Assembly: GCF_009664835.1 (NCBI RefSeq)
Contig: NZ_CP045929.1
Coordinates: 2,294,001 to 2,358,000, forward strand
Direction: 5' to 3'
From: Allosaccharopolyspora coralli
GTDB lineage: Bacteria; Actinomycetota; Actinomycetes; Mycobacteriales; Pseudonocardiaceae
DNA: 64,000 bases
The notes below the pieces were generated by a model. That model saw only the letters and a list, made by a program, of their open reading frames with translations, did not search any database and was not told where the DNA came from. Within the stretch, counting starts at the first letter, position 1. Each line of letters begins with the position of its first letter. The position numbers were made by a program, and so were the translations under genes. Below are positions 63,044-64,000 of the stretch, piece after piece.

Positions 63044-63588
63044 GGACCGCGAGAAACGGCTCGCACCCGGAATGCGCCTACGGGCACGATGACGACGTGC
63101 ATGTTCGTTCCGCCCGCTCCGACGATCTCCGGCTGCTTCCCGCTGTCGAGGCCGCCGCCGACACCGTGTTCGTGCCGTGGGGCATCACCGATCTCCCCCC
63201 ACCCGCCGGACCGGACGAACTCGCCACCGCACGGAAAGTCCTCGTCGCAGGCGACCCACCGGCGGGTTTCCTGCGGCTGGAGGAGATCGACGGCCGCGCC
63301 CACGTCGAACAGCTCTCGGTGCATCCCGACCACATGCGACGCGGCCTCGGCGGTGCCTTGCTGCAGGCGGCGCTCGGGTGGGCCGCCGACAGTGGATTCG
63401 CGGAAACGACTCTGGTGACTTACGCCGACATTCCGTGGAACGCGCCGTTCTACCGCAAGCACGGCTTTGTGCCGTTACCGCAGTTGAGCACGGGGCTGAT
63501 CGCGTTACGTGACAAGGAGATCACCCTGGGGCTCGACGAGCACGGCACACGGGTGGTGTTTTACCGGACCGTGACCGGTAGGGTCTGA
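63040..63588 (+). CDS. GNAT-family acetyltransferase
   Basis: This protein of up to 182 aa has the acetyl-CoA loop VHPDHMRRGLGGALLQAA and the NAPFYRKHGF motif typical of GNAT enzymes. The GTG at 63040 overlaps the previous stop; a GTG at 63100 fits the domain start better. The substrate is unknown. Confidence 0.9.
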   Translation: MRTARNGSHPECAYGHDDDVHVRSARSDDLRLLPAVEAAADTVFVPWGITDLPPPAGPDELATARKVLVAGDPPAGFLRLEEIDGRAHVEQLSVHPDHMRRGLGGALLQAALGWAADSGFAETTLVTYADIPWNAPFYRKHGFVPLPQLSTGLIALRDKEITLGLDEHGTRVVFYRTVTGRV

Positions 63589-63644
63589 TCCGCCGACGGG
63601 GCGACCCGACGGCATGGTCGTTGCCGCCTGCAGAGTCGATACGG

Positions 63645-64000
63645 ATGACACTTCAAGACGATCGAGCTCGACATTGGTTCCAGCCCGCCGTCCCGCACGA
63701 CCGGGAAGAGCGCACCGCTGCCCCCCGGGCGGAGGCCGACTCTCGTTCGGGGCCCGACCCCAGATCCGCGCCCGACTCCGGATCCGGCACTGTGACGACG
63801 CGGTTCACCGGCGAGCTGCCGTTGGACGCGGTGCACACGCCCGCCCGTCCCGAGCCGTCGTTGCTCGAGGTGACTCAGCCTTTCATGCCCGCCATCCGCG
63901 GCCAGGCCCCCGAGTTCGCCAAGCGCCTCTCCCCTGGCGAGCCGACACCAGCGGCGGGGCCCGGCTCCCGGCAGCTGCCCACCGAACCACCGGCGCCGAC
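63645..64000 (+). CDS. Unknown protein, N-terminal part (runs off window)
   Basis: The plus-strand frame opens at ATG 63645 and stays open to the end. The product is acidic and Pro/Arg-rich, with pieces such as TRFTGELPLDAV and FMPAIRGQAPEFAKRL. No domain is recognisable yet. The start lacks a strong ribosome site, so it is tentative. Confidence 0.5.
   Translation, partial: MTLQDDRARHWFQPAVPHDREERTAAPRAEADSRSGPDPRSAPDSGSGTVTTRFTGELPLDAVHTPARPEPSLLEVTQPFMPAIRGQAPEFAKRLSPGEPTPAAGPGSRQLPTEPPAP

Overview
The window is high-GC actinobacterial DNA, with GTG starts, ATGA/GTGA gene overlaps, ANTAR and Acr3 families and short leaders. A Pseudonocardiales-like host (Saccharopolyspora/Saccharomonospora/Amycolatopsis type) is my inference from gene content and repeat style. 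Much of the window is accessory DNA: two large acquired blocks joined by a patchwork of small regulator-enzyme pairs and broken genes.

Region A (1-22.5 kb) is a 21.3-kb Tn3-family transposon. Its imperfect terminal repeats (1086-1169 and 22312-22395) are flanked by the 5-bp direct repeat GTGAT. It splits a VOC/glyoxalase gene whose halves (22497-22396 and 1080-820, minus strand) rejoin in frame to a 120-aa protein. Inside are tnpA, a MerR regulator with a 48-aa Cys-rich protein, an arsenic block (arsR-acr3-arsC and divergent arsM), a resolvase, a copper/heavy-metal block (multicopper oxidase, lnt, lspA, P-type ATPase, CmtR-like regulator), a second resolvase, three tandem GAF-ANTAR regulators, a cold-shock gene and a STAS protein. 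A third terminal-repeat copy at 8899-8936, beside an lspA stump and an IS481 scrap, shows the element was built in steps.

Region B (22.6-49.6 kb) is a mosaic: TetR/SDR/MBL, VapBC, a broken dehydratase, a Tn3 transposase scrap, a macrolide-type glycosyltransferase with an MFS pump and TetR, ArsR/SRPBCC, DUF899/HxlR, and NmrA. It also holds a YjiH-like transporter, a short ThrRS paralogue behind a Thr-rich leader peptide and hairpin (likely attenuation), two copies of a 44-bp palindrome, two genes cut by amber codons, and a SNF2 helicase/SWIM-protein operon.

Region C (49.5-62.2 kb) is the most interesting part. Beside a tyrosine integrase and a truncated DUF2236 gene lies a compact, translationally coupled nucleoside-antibiotic-like cluster. 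IMPase, PLP aminotransferase, Gfo/Idh dehydrogenase, NUDIX and SAM methyltransferase correspond to the puromycin/A201A route to 3'-amino-3'-deoxyadenosine. A PurC-like protein with an altered active site, an SDR and a HAD phosphatase correspond to the coformycin/pentostatin route. Two related MFS exporters (one frameshifted) frame the cluster. One truncated and one intact adenosine deaminase follow. I infer a pairing of an aminonucleoside with an adenosine-deaminase inhibitor that protects it.

Region D (62.5-64 kb) has a Pro/Thr-rich membrane-anchored protein, a GNAT acetyltransferase and a gene running off the edge.
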